This document shows, one piece after another, positions 34,340 through 42,985 of a stretch of DNA of 64,000 nt. A program made the position numbers and the translations under genes. Origin of the DNA: an uncultured Eubacteriales bacterium (lineage in GTDB: Bacteria > Bacillota > Clostridia > Oscillospirales > CAG-272); the NCBI GenBank assembly GCA_934432725.1, contig CAKRZE010000009.1:1-64000 (forward strand). The letters run 5' to 3'. The notes beneath the pieces are model-generated. The model had not been told where the DNA came from. It saw nothing but the letters and a program-made list of their open reading frames with translations, and searched no databases. Every line of letters begins with the position of its first letter. The stretch's first letter is position 1.

Positions 34340-37300
34340 ATGCCAAAGAGAACTGATCTGAAAAAGATACTCGTCATCGGCTCCGGACCGATTGTCATCG
34401 GGCAGGCAGCTGAATTCGATTATGCCGGCACGCAGGCGTGTCTGGCGCTGCGGGAGGAGGGATATGAAGTCATCCTCTGCAACTCCAATCCTGCAACCAT
34501 CATGACGGATACCACGATCGCAGACAAGGTTTATATGGAACCGCTCACACTGGAATATCTGGCAAAAATCATCCGTTATGAGCGTCCGGACGCTGTTCTT
34601 CCCGGTATCGGCGGGCAGACCGGTCTGAATCTCGCCATGCAGCTTGAGAAAAAGGGCGTTCTTGCCGAATGCGGCACAGAGCTGCTCGGAACCGGAAGCA
34701 AAAGCATCGAACAGGCAGAGGACCGAGCGCTCTTCAAGGCACTGTGCAAGGAGCTTGGGGAGCCGGTTCCGGAATCCGCTACGGTTGAAAATGCAGAGGA
34801 CGGTCTGGCAGCCGCCGCGCAGATCGGCTATCCCGTCATTCTGCGCCCTGCCTTTACGCTGGGCGGAACGGGAGGCGGTTTTGCCCAGACGCCGGAGGAA
34901 TGCCTTGACCTGCTTCACGGCGCTCTGGAGCTGTCCCCCGTCCATCAGGTCCTGATTGAAAAAAGCATCAAAGGCTATAAGGAAATCGAATATGAGGTCA
35001 TGCGCGATGCAAACGACACCGCCATTGCAATCTGCAACATGGAAAACATCGACCCGGTCGGCATTCACACCGGAGATTCCATCGTCGTATGCCCGTCCCA
35101 GACCCTGACCAACAAGGAATACCAAATGCTCCGCGACAGCGCTCTTCGCATCATCCGGGCACTGAAAATCGAAGGCGGCTGCAACGTCCAGTTTGCCCTT
35201 GACCCGCTTTCCTTCCAATACTATGTTATTGAAGTCAACCCGCGCGTCTCCCGCTCTTCGGCTCTCGCCAGCAAGGCAAGCGGCTATCCGATCGCACGGG
35301 TCAGCGCAAAGATCGCCGTCGGTCTGCGGCTGGATGAGATCCGGCTCGCAAATACGCCTGCCTCCTTTGAGCCGGCTTTGGATTACGTTGTCATGAAAAT
35401 GCCCCGCTTTCCCTTTGACAAGTTTTCGGCTGCAAGCAACCGCCTCTCCACGCAGATGAAGGCAACCGGAGAGGTCATGAGCGTCGGCAGAACCATCGAA
35501 GAGAGCCTGCTGAAGGCAATCCGCTCGCTGGAAACCGGCGCATACCATCTGCATCTGAAGAAATTCGACAGGGAGCGCGAGGAAGTGCTTCTGCAATACA
35601 TTGATGCCGGCACCGATGACCGCATCTATGCCATTGCGGAGCTGATCCGCCGCGGCACGGACATCAGCCTGATCTGCAACGTCACGAAAATCGACATGCT
35701 GTTCCTCGATAAGCTCCGGAACATTGTGGAGGAGGAACGCCGCCTGAAGGCGCACCCGGGGGATGCAAAGCTCCTTTGTGAAGCCAAGCGCATGGGCTTT
35801 TCGGACAGAGCGATCGCGGACCTCTGGAATACGACAGAGGACGAAATCTTCGGTCTGCGCGAAACGCACGGGCTGTTTCCTGTGTACAAGATGATCGACA
35901 GCTGCGCATCGGAGTTTGAGAGCTATATTCCCTACTTTTACTCCACCAATGGGGAGGAAAATGAATCCGAGGTCTCAAAGCGGGAAAAAATCATTGTGCT
36001 CGGCTCCGGACCGATCCGAATCGGTCAGGGTGTGGAATTCGATTATTCCACCGTGCATGCAGTCTCCACCATCAAGCAGTCCGGGTATGATGCCATTATC
36101 ATCAACAACAACCCGGAGACGGTATCCACCGATTACACCTGCTCGGATAAGCTGTACTTTGAACCGCTCTGCGCCGAGGATGTCATGAATATTATTCATC
36201 TGGAGCATCCGGTCGGCGTCATCGCCTCGCTCGGCGGGCAGACGGCAATCAACCTTGCGGAAAAGCTGCACCTCCGCGGCGTATCCATCATCGGCACGGA
36301 CTGCGCGGCAATCGACCGCGCGGAAAACCGCGATCTGTTTGAAAAGCTGCTTCAGGAGCTTGCCATTCCGCAGCCGCCCGGAAGAGCCGTCACCGATATC
36401 GAAGAGGGTGTCAGAGCTGCCGCCGAAACCGGATACCCCGTTCTGGTCCGCCCCTCCTTTGTGCTGGGCGGCAGAGCGATGCAGATCGTAGCTGATGAAG
36501 CACAGCTGAGGCACTATCTGCACACTGCGGTGGAAATTGATGCGGATCGTCCGGTGTTGGTTGATAAATATATTGCGGGAAAGGAGCTGGAGGTCGATGC
36601 GGTCTGCGACGGAACCGACGTCTTTGTGCCGGGCATCATGGAGCTGGTAGAGCGCACCGGAATCCACAGCGGAGACTCCATCAGCGTCTACCCGACCTTC
36701 AGCGTCAGCAAAAAAGCCAAGGAGACGATTTTGGACTATACACGCCGCCTCGGGCTCGGCATCGGCATCCGCGGACTGTACAACATCCAGTTTATCGTGG
36801 ACCGGGAGGAACGGGTGTATGTCATAGAGGTCAACCCGCGCTCCTCCCGCACCGTTCCGTTCCTTTCCAAGGCGACCGGCTTCAGCCTTGCCGACATCGC
36901 CACAAAGGTCATTCTCGGAGAATCGCTGCGGAAGCAGGGCTTCACCTCCGTATATCCGGCGGAAAAGCAGCGCTGGTATGTCAAGGTTCCCGCCTTCTCT
37001 TTCTCCAAGCTCAGCGGTCTTGACGCCTATCTTTCCCCCGAGATGAAATCCACCGGAGAGGCAATCGGCTATGACGGCAAGCTGACGCGCGCACTGTACA
37101 AGGCGCTGAAGGCAAGCGGCATGAACGTGGCAAATTACGGAACGGTCCTTGCAACCATCGCGGACAGCGACAAGGAAGAGGCGCTTCCCCTGATCCGCAG
37201 GTTTTACCGCCTCGGCTTTAATATCCAGGCAACGGAGGGGACGGCGGTCTATCTGAAGAAAAACGGGATTCGCACGCACATGCTCAGGAAGATCAGCGAC

Positions 37301-37519
37301 GGAAGCCGCGAAATACCGGATGCCATCCGGCGCGGCTATGTCACCTATGTCATCAATACACGGGATATGAGCAAGCAGGATGTTTTGTCCGACGGGCATG
37401 AGATCCGGCGGTATGCGGCAGAAAACAACGTCACCATGTTCACCTCTTTGGACACGGTGCGCGTGCTTCTGGATGTTCTGGAGGAAACCACGCTCGGCAT
37501 TTCCACCATAGACGCCTGA
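34340..37519 (+). CDS. carB: Carbamoyl-phosphate synthase, large subunit
   Basis: This 1059-residue enzyme has two ATP-grasp halves: KKILVIGSGPIVIGQAAEFDY in the first and IIVLGSGPIRIGQGVEFDY near residue 550 in the second, each followed by an ATP-grasp core. A C-terminal MGS-like allosteric domain follows (FNIQATEGTAVYLKKNGI). It makes carbamoyl phosphate for PyrB. ATG at 34340 follows CAGGAAA. It is full length. Confidence 0.97.
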   Translation: MPKRTDLKKILVIGSGPIVIGQAAEFDYAGTQACLALREEGYEVILCNSNPATIMTDTTIADKVYMEPLTLEYLAKIIRYERPDAVLPGIGGQTGLNLAMQLEKKGVLAECGTELLGTGSKSIEQAEDRALFKALCKELGEPVPESATVENAEDGLAAAAQIGYPVILRPAFTLGGTGGGFAQTPEECLDLLHGALELSPVHQVLIEKSIKGYKEIEYEVMRDANDTAIAICNMENIDPVGIHTGDSIVVCPSQTLTNKEYQMLRDSALRIIRALKIEGGCNVQFALDPLSFQYYVIEVNPRVSRSSALASKASGYPIARVSAKIAVGLRLDEIRLANTPASFEPALDYVVMKMPRFPFDKFSAASNRLSTQMKATGEVMSVGRTIEESLLKAIRSLETGAYHLHLKKFDREREEVLLQYIDAGTDDRIYAIAELIRRGTDISLICNVTKIDMLFLDKLRNIVEEERRLKAHPGDAKLLCEAKRMGFSDRAIADLWNTTEDEIFGLRETHGLFPVYKMIDSCASEFESYIPYFYSTNGEENESEVSKREKIIVLGSGPIRIGQGVEFDYSTVHAVSTIKQSGYDAIIINNNPETVSTDYTCSDKLYFEPLCAEDVMNIIHLEHPVGVIASLGGQTAINLAEKLHLRGVSIIGTDCAAIDRAENRDLFEKLLQELAIPQPPGRAVTDIEEGVRAAAETGYPVLVRPSFVLGGRAMQIVADEAQLRHYLHTAVEIDADRPVLVDKYIAGKELEVDAVCDGTDVFVPGIMELVERTGIHSGDSISVYPTFSVSKKAKETILDYTRRLGLGIGIRGLYNIQFIVDREERVYVIEVNPRSSRTVPFLSKATGFSLADIATKVILGESLRKQGFTSVYPAEKQRWYVKVPAFSFSKLSGLDAYLSPEMKSTGEAIGYDGKLTRALYKALKASGMNVANYGTVLATIADSDKEEALPLIRRFYRLGFNIQATEGTAVYLKKNGIRTHMLRKISDGSREIPDAIRRGYVTYVINTRDMSKQDVLSDGHEIRRYAAENNVTMFTSLDTVRVLLDVLEETTLGISTIDA

Positions 37520-37656
37520 ACCGGTGCAGAGCGTGCGGCGCTCGGCTGTGCCTTTCGGCGATCCGGCATTGCCTGCCGCAAAACCTGCGGCACAGTCCCG
37601 AAAAGTGAAGCCAACTGTCTCTCCGCCTTGCCCCGATCGAATAAAAGGAGGAACCC

Positions 37657-38400
37657 ATGAAACAAGACTCTTATCAGATCCTTTCAAACGAACCGGAGGC
37701 GCCCCGGATATTCCGCATGGTTTTGTCCGGAGATACCTCCCCCATAAGCGCACCCGGACAGTTCGCCAACATAAAGCTGGACGGCTTTTACCTGCGGCGT
37801 CCGATCTCCGTCTGCGACTGGGACCGGGAAACGCTGACCGTCATTTATCGGGTCGTCGGTCACGGAACGGAGGCAATGAGCCGTATGAAGCCCGGGCAGA
37901 CGCTTGATCTTCTCCTCGGTCTGGGCAACGGCTTTGACACGGCGCCGTCCGGAGAAAAACCGCTGCTTGTCGGAGGAGGCGTCGGTGTTCCGCCGCTTTT
38001 CGGGCTATGCAAAAAGCTCCTTAGCGAGGGGAAGCAGCCACAGGTCATTCTCGGTGCCGGCACAAAGGCGGATCTGATCTGCGAATCGGATTTTCGCGCG
38101 CTTGGGATCCCGGTCACGGTCACAACCGCCGACGGAAGCCGCGGTCTTCACGGCTTTGTGACAGATGCCATGAAGCAGGCGGATTACAGCTATTTTTATA
38201 CCTGCGGACCGATGCCGATGTTCCGTGCGATCCACGCTATTGCAAAAACGGGCGGGCAGTTCAGCTTTGAAGAGCGCATGGGATGCGGCTTCGGCGCCTG
38301 CATGGGCTGCACCTGCCGCACAAAACACGGTGCAAAACGAATCTGTAAGGACGGTCCCGTCCTTGTAAGGGAGGAGATTGAATGGGAAACACAAGCGTAA
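37657..38400 (+). CDS. pyrK: Dihydroorotate dehydrogenase B, electron-transfer subunit
   Basis: This 247-residue protein carries FAD and a 2Fe-2S cluster and passes electrons from PyrD to NAD. FAD-binding: LRRPISVCD. NAD-binding: LLVGGGVGVPPLFGL. 2Fe-2S cysteines: MGCGFGACMGCTC and a later Cys in KRICKDGPV. AAAGGAGG precedes the ATG. The end overlaps pyrD by 19 bases, so they are coupled. Confidence 0.96.
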   Translation: MKQDSYQILSNEPEAPRIFRMVLSGDTSPISAPGQFANIKLDGFYLRRPISVCDWDRETLTVIYRVVGHGTEAMSRMKPGQTLDLLLGLGNGFDTAPSGEKPLLVGGGVGVPPLFGLCKKLLSEGKQPQVILGAGTKADLICESDFRALGIPVTVTTADGSRGLHGFVTDAMKQADYSYFYTCGPMPMFRAIHAIAKTGGQFSFEERMGCGFGACMGCTCRTKHGAKRICKDGPVLVREEIEWETQA

Positions 38401-39296
38401 CACTCTGCGGCATCAGACTTGACAATCCGGTGATTCCGGCAAGCGGGACCTTCGGCTTCGGCTATGAATTCGCGGAGCTGTATGACATTGACTGCCTCGG
38501 CACGATTTCCGTCAAGGGCACAACAAGGGAGGCACGCTTTGGGAACCCGACGCCGCGCATCGCGGAATGCCCTGCCGGTCTGCTCAATTCCGTGGGGCTT
38601 CAAAATCCGGGCGCGGATGCGGTCGCGCAGAACGAGCTTCCGAGACTGAGGCAGGTCTTTCACAAGCCGGTCATGGTTAACGTCAGCGGCTTCTCACCCG
38701 AGGAGTATGCGGACACCGTGCGGAGGCTTGATCCCTGCGAGGGCATCGGCTGGTTTGAAATCAATATTTCCTGCCCGAACGTTCATAACGGAGGGCTGTC
38801 CTTCGGGACAAGTCCGGAAAATGCCGCCGCAGTCACACGCGCTGTCCGCCGCGCAACAGACAAGCCGATTCTTCTCAAGCTCTCCCCCAACGTCACCGAC
38901 ATCACCGAAATCGCAAAAGCATGCGAAGCTGAGGGCGCAGACGGCATTTCCCTGATCAATACCCTGCTCGGCATGCGGATCGATCTGAAGACAAGAAAAC
39001 CGGTCCTTGCCAACAAAACCGGCGGACTTTCCGGCCCCGCTGTCAAGCCGGTCGCCCTGCGCATGGTTTATCAGGTTTACGAAGCGGTTCATATTCCGAT
39101 CGTCGGAATGGGCGGAATCGAAACAGCAGAGGATGTGATTGAATTCATGCTGGCAGGAGCGGCTGCGGTCATGGTCGGCGCCGCAAATCTGAGAGAGCCG
39201 TATGCGTGCAAAAGCATCATCGACACGCTCCCCTCCGCCATGGAGCAATACGGAATTCAGACCCTTTCCGAAATAACAGGAGGTGCTCATTCATGA
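38382..39296 (+). CDS. pyrD: Dihydroorotate dehydrogenase B, catalytic subunit
   Basis: This 304-residue FMN enzyme oxidises dihydroorotate to orotate. It has NPVIPASGTFGFG, the active-site cysteine block ISCPNVHNGG, which marks class 1B, and PIVGMGGIETAEDV for FMN phosphate. Class 1B enzymes need PyrK, encoded just upstream. The stop overlaps the start of pyrF (ATGA). Confidence 0.96.
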   Translation: MGNTSVTLCGIRLDNPVIPASGTFGFGYEFAELYDIDCLGTISVKGTTREARFGNPTPRIAECPAGLLNSVGLQNPGADAVAQNELPRLRQVFHKPVMVNVSGFSPEEYADTVRRLDPCEGIGWFEINISCPNVHNGGLSFGTSPENAAAVTRAVRRATDKPILLKLSPNVTDITEIAKACEAEGADGISLINTLLGMRIDLKTRKPVLANKTGGLSGPAVKPVALRMVYQVYEAVHIPIVGMGGIETAEDVIEFMLAGAAAVMVGAANLREPYACKSIIDTLPSAMEQYGIQTLSEITGGAHS

Positions 39297-39988
39297 AAAA
39301 AGACGTCATTATTGCCTGTGATTTTGCAAACGCAGAGGACTGCCTGCACTTTTTAGACCGTTTTCCGGACCGAAAGCCGTTTGTAAAAATCGGCATGGAG
39401 CTGTTTTATGCCGCAGGTCCCAAGATCGTCCGCGAAATCAAGGCGCGGGGACACCGGATTTTTCTGGATCTGAAGCTGCATGATATTCCGAATACCGTCA
39501 AAAAAACAATGGCAGTGCTTTCCGGAATGGAGGTCGATCTGTGCAATCTGCACGCAGCCGGAACACGTCCCATGATGGAGGCGGCGCTGGAGGGACTGAC
39601 CCGTCCGGACGGTACACGCCCGCTCCTGATTGCCGTCACCCAGCTCACCTCCACAACCGAGGAGCGCATGAACCGCGAGCTTTGCATTCCGGGCAGAATG
39701 GAGGATATCGTTCTGCACTATGCGGAAAATGCCAAAGCTGCCGGTCTTGACGGCGTTGTCTGCTCTCCGCTTGAAGCGCCTGTCATTCACAGGGAGTGCG
39801 GAAGCGGATTTCTGACCGTAACCCCCGGCATTCGCTTTGCGGACGGTGAAAAGGGCGATCAGGCGCGGATTACTACACCGGCGCAGGCAAAAACGCTCGG
39901 CAGCGACTATATTGTAGTCGGAAGACCGATTACCGCTTCTCCCGATCCTGTGGCAGCCTACCTGCGCTGCGTATCGGAATTTTTGTAA
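39293..39988 (+). CDS. pyrF: Orotidine 5'-phosphate decarboxylase
   Basis: This 231-residue enzyme makes UMP. The start is IIACDFANAEDC; the catalytic block is FLDLKLHDIPNTVKK (Asp-x-Lys-x-x-Asp). Also GVVCSPLE and IVVGRPIT near the end. AGGAGG precedes the ATG, which overlaps the pyrD stop. The longer frame is not coding. Confidence 0.96.
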   Translation: MKKDVIIACDFANAEDCLHFLDRFPDRKPFVKIGMELFYAAGPKIVREIKARGHRIFLDLKLHDIPNTVKKTMAVLSGMEVDLCNLHAAGTRPMMEAALEGLTRPDGTRPLLIAVTQLTSTTEERMNRELCIPGRMEDIVLHYAENAKAAGLDGVVCSPLEAPVIHRECGSGFLTVTPGIRFADGEKGDQARITTPAQAKTLGSDYIVVGRPITASPDPVAAYLRCVSEFL

Positions 39989-40263
39989 GTGCCGGGAGCT
40001 TTGACCCGATTCCCCAGCCGTTTTTCCGGTGCACCGTCCCCCGGCGACATGCATGTATCCGGAAAAGCAGATCACAAAATAACCGAGGCATCCTGCATGC
40101 GCGCATATAATCCTGCTGTGCGCCATCGCCCGGAAGCTTACAGCACATACATTCGCACAGCACTCCGGTCCACGCTCGGCATACTGCGCAGCAGCCCTCA
40201 TACCAAAAAAACTCTCCGAGAAAGGAATCTTCCGCTCTTGCGGAAGAAGCTATGGTGATTGAT

Positions 40264-40908
40264 ATGAATACAAAAAAACAGATTGCAGAAGACCTTCTGC
40301 GCATCGGAGCCGTCTTCTTCCGCCCCGATCAGCCCTTTACGTGGGCAAGCGGAATCAAGAGTCCCGTATATTGCGACAACCGCCTGACGCTCACCGCCCC
40401 CGATGTCCGGAATGACGTGGAGTACGCACTGGCGGATGTCATCCGGCAGCATTATCCGGAGGCAGAGCTGCTGATGGGCACCTCCACCGCCGGAATCGCA
40501 CACGCAGCCATCACCGCACACATCCTCGGCATGCCGATGGGCTATGTCCGCTCCGGCAGCAAGGACCACGGCAGACAGAACCGCATTGAGGGAAAATTGG
40601 AAAAAGGACAGAAAACCGTCATCATTGAGGACCTGATCTCAACCGCCGGAAGTGTTCTGGAGGTAGCGGATGCATTGCGGGAAGCAGGCGCCGAGGTGAT
40701 CGGAATCGCGTCCATTTTCACTTACGGCATGCAGAAGGGTCTGGACCGGCTGAGCGCCGCAGGACTTACAAACATCAGTCTTACCGACTTTGACTGCATC
40801 GCCGGAGTGGCGGCAGAACAGGGATATATCAGACCGGAGGACATCGAACGCCTGATTTCCTTCCGGAACTGCCCCGAGGATGAAAGCTGGATCGGAAAAT
40901 CCGTCTGA
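40264..40908 (+). CDS. pyrE: Orotate phosphoribosyltransferase
   Basis: This 214-residue enzyme joins orotate and PRPP. FTWASGIKSPVYCDNR is the family hallmark, and the PRPP loop is VIIEDLISTAGSVLEVADAL. ATG at 40264 matches known N-termini; an in-frame ATG at 40252 is possible and neither has a strong ribosome-binding site. A 275-base spacer separates it from pyrF, which is unusual in this otherwise compact operon. Confidence 0.95.
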   Translation: MNTKKQIAEDLLRIGAVFFRPDQPFTWASGIKSPVYCDNRLTLTAPDVRNDVEYALADVIRQHYPEAELLMGTSTAGIAHAAITAHILGMPMGYVRSGSKDHGRQNRIEGKLEKGQKTVIIEDLISTAGSVLEVADALREAGAEVIGIASIFTYGMQKGLDRLSAAGLTNISLTDFDCIAGVAAEQGYIRPEDIERLISFRNCPEDESWIGKSV

Positions 40909-40983
40909 ATCCCGCTCCGTCTAAGGCAGGGAGCAGAAAAAGGAACAACGCCGTCCGGGCGGCAGAAGACCTGCCGGTAAGAG

Positions 40984-41001
40984 CGGACGGAATTCCGTCC
41001 G
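40984..41001. repeat. 18-bp perfect palindrome in the pyrE-pyrB spacer
   Basis: CGGACGGAATTCCGTCCG is self-complementary over 18 bases. It could be a protein-binding site or an mRNA hairpin. No T-run follows. Confidence 0.6.
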
Positions 41002-41134
41002 AATGCAGGGAGCAGTGCCCTCCGTCCCGAAAAGCGGGAGGTCCTGCCAGCATTCCTTCGCATTCCGCTCATTCGGAAGGCGCGTTCCGTAAACTGCCGA
41101 AATTTCGCAGACTCTTCACAGCTTTATTTCAAAG

Positions 41135-41148
41135 AAAGGATATCCTTT
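41135..41148. repeat. 14-bp palindrome upstream of pyrB
   Basis: AAAGGATATCCTTT, 38 bases before the pyrB start. It may fold in the mRNA and hide a GGA element. Confidence 0.5.
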
Positions 41149-41186
41149 GCAGTCAAATGCATACGCAAAGGACACGGTAACCGCAA

Positions 41187-42101
41187 ATGAGAAGCCTGAT
41201 CGACATTTCCGAGCTTTCCACCGAAGAAATTGAAGAACTGCTTGCAACCGCCAACGACATCATAGAAAATCCCCAAAAATACAGTGAAGCGTGCCGTGGA
41301 AAAAAGCTTGCCACGCTCTTTTACGAGCCGTCTACCCGGACCAGACTCAGCTTTGAAGCAGCCATGTATGAACTGGGCGGCGCCGTGCTCGGCTTTTCGG
41401 AGGCAAACAGCTCCTCCGCATCCAAGGGAGAAAGTGTGGCGGACACCGCAAGGGTCATCTCCTGCTATGCAGACATCATCGCCATGCGGCACCCGAAGGA
41501 GGGCGCACCGCTTGTGGCTGCAAGAAACGCCACTGTCCCGGTTATAAACGCGGGCGACGGCGGACACTCTCATCCGACGCAGACACTTGCGGACCTTCTC
41601 ACCATATACCGCGAGAAGGGGGGCTTTGAGAATCTGACCGTCGGCTTCTGCGGCGATCTGAAGTTCGGAAGAACCGTTCATTCCCTGATTACGGCGCTTT
41701 CCCGGTACAGCGGCATACGCTTTGTCCTGATCTCTCCGGCAGAGCTTTCCCTGCCCGGATATGTCAGGGACCGACTGGATGCCGATTCCATTCCGTATAC
41801 GGAAACACAGAGTCTGGAGGATGCCATTTCTACGCTTGATATCCTGTATATGACCCGTGTTCAGAAGGAGCGCTTCTTCAATGAAGAAGAGTATCTTCGC
41901 CTTAAGGATTCCTATATCCTGACCCCGGAAAAGATGAGTCTTGCCGGAAACGGACTCCGCGTGCTGCATCCGCTCCCGCGCGTCAATGAGATCAGCGTCA
42001 AGGTTGACAGCGACCCGCGGGCATGCTATTTCAAGCAGGTCCTGTACGGAAAATACATGCGCATGGCACTCATTCTGAAGCTCCTTGAAAAAAAGCTCTG
42101 A
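41187..42101 (+). CDS. pyrB: Aspartate carbamoyltransferase, catalytic chain
   Basis: This 304-residue enzyme makes carbamoyl-aspartate. It has the carbamoyl-phosphate loop EPSTRTRLSF, MRHPKEGA, GGHSHPTQTLAD and LHPLPRVNEI. It is the class B type that pairs with a separate regulatory chain, encoded next. The ribosome-binding site is weak. Confidence 0.96.
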   Translation: MRSLIDISELSTEEIEELLATANDIIENPQKYSEACRGKKLATLFYEPSTRTRLSFEAAMYELGGAVLGFSEANSSSASKGESVADTARVISCYADIIAMRHPKEGAPLVAARNATVPVINAGDGGHSHPTQTLADLLTIYREKGGFENLTVGFCGDLKFGRTVHSLITALSRYSGIRFVLISPAELSLPGYVRDRLDADSIPYTETQSLEDAISTLDILYMTRVQKERFFNEEEYLRLKDSYILTPEKMSLAGNGLRVLHPLPRVNEISVKVDSDPRACYFKQVLYGKYMRMALILKLLEKKL

Positions 42102-42156
42102 ACCTGTAAGCAGGAAACCAAGCCACCGAAAATTTACATGGAAAGAAGGATGCATC

Positions 42157-42573
42157 ATGAATATTGATCCGATCACCAACGGAATTGTCATCGACCATAT
42201 CAAAGCCGGCAAAGGCATGCAGCTGTACAGGCTTTTGGGTCTGGACAGCCTCGACTGTTCGGTCGCATTGATCAAAAATGTGATGAGCAGCAAGATGGGA
42301 AAAAAGGACATCATCAAGATCGACTCGGTATTTGACATCGACACCGCCATTCTCGGCTACATCGACCCGGATGTCACCGTCAATATCATCAAAAACGGCA
42401 AAATCGCGGAAAAAAAGGCAATTGCCCTGCCGGAAGAGCTGACCAATGTCATTCGCTGCAAAAACCCGCGCTGCATCAGCACAACCGAACAGGAGCTGCC
42501 GCAGATTTTCCGGCTGGCGGACAGAGCCAATCGGGTATATCGCTGTCTTTACTGCGAAGCGCGGGCGAAATAA
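42157..42573 (+). CDS. pyrI: Aspartate carbamoyltransferase, regulatory chain
   Basis: This 138-residue protein has an N-terminal nucleotide-binding domain (ITNGIVIDHIKAGKGMQ is the family start) and a C-terminal zinc domain with CKNPRC and CLYC. PyrI lets CTP and ATP adjust PyrB. ATG at 42157 follows AGAAGGA. It is the last gene of the pyr operon. Confidence 0.95.
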   Translation: MNIDPITNGIVIDHIKAGKGMQLYRLLGLDSLDCSVALIKNVMSSKMGKKDIIKIDSVFDIDTAILGYIDPDVTVNIIKNGKIAEKKAIALPEELTNVIRCKNPRCISTTEQELPQIFRLADRANRVYRCLYCEARAK

Positions 42574-42985
42574 CCGGATCCGGAGAGAAGCATCCGTTTT
42601 GCATTTGGAGCGTTCCGCGCGGTTTGGGACGGCATACAGAAATCTGCGGTCCGTGCTCCCCACTCCCCTGTACCGGCCCGATAAAGCAGTGCAGCAAAAA
42701 GGACTGCCCCAAGCCTCCGTGCTCAGAGCAGTCCTTCAAGCATGCATGTCCGTCTTCGGCATGGTTGATGCAAGCTCGTCATGTTTGTCTGTTTCCGTAT
42801 GTCGTCCCGGTCTTTCCGGCGCAAAAGACAGCGTCAAGCCGCAGGACACGATGCCGGAGGCGGTGTGAAAAGGCTGAAAAAGCGCACTTCACACCGCCTT
42901 TTTTGTATTCCGACCGCCCAGCCAACGGAGCATCCGCCCGCCCAAGCGCACGCGCCCCCCGCAGATGCCGGACGCCTCTGCCGGA
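42574..42985. other. Intergenic region between pyrI and the GxGYxYP gene
   Basis: It holds an inverted repeat AAGGACTGC / GCAGTCCTT (42699-42736, 20-base loop) and the terminator at 42859. No gene. Confidence 0.5.
42859..42905 (+). terminator. Terminator of the pyr operon
   Basis: GGCGGTGTGAA pairs with TTCACACCGCC, followed by six T. It is about 285 bases after pyrI. Confidence 0.85.
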
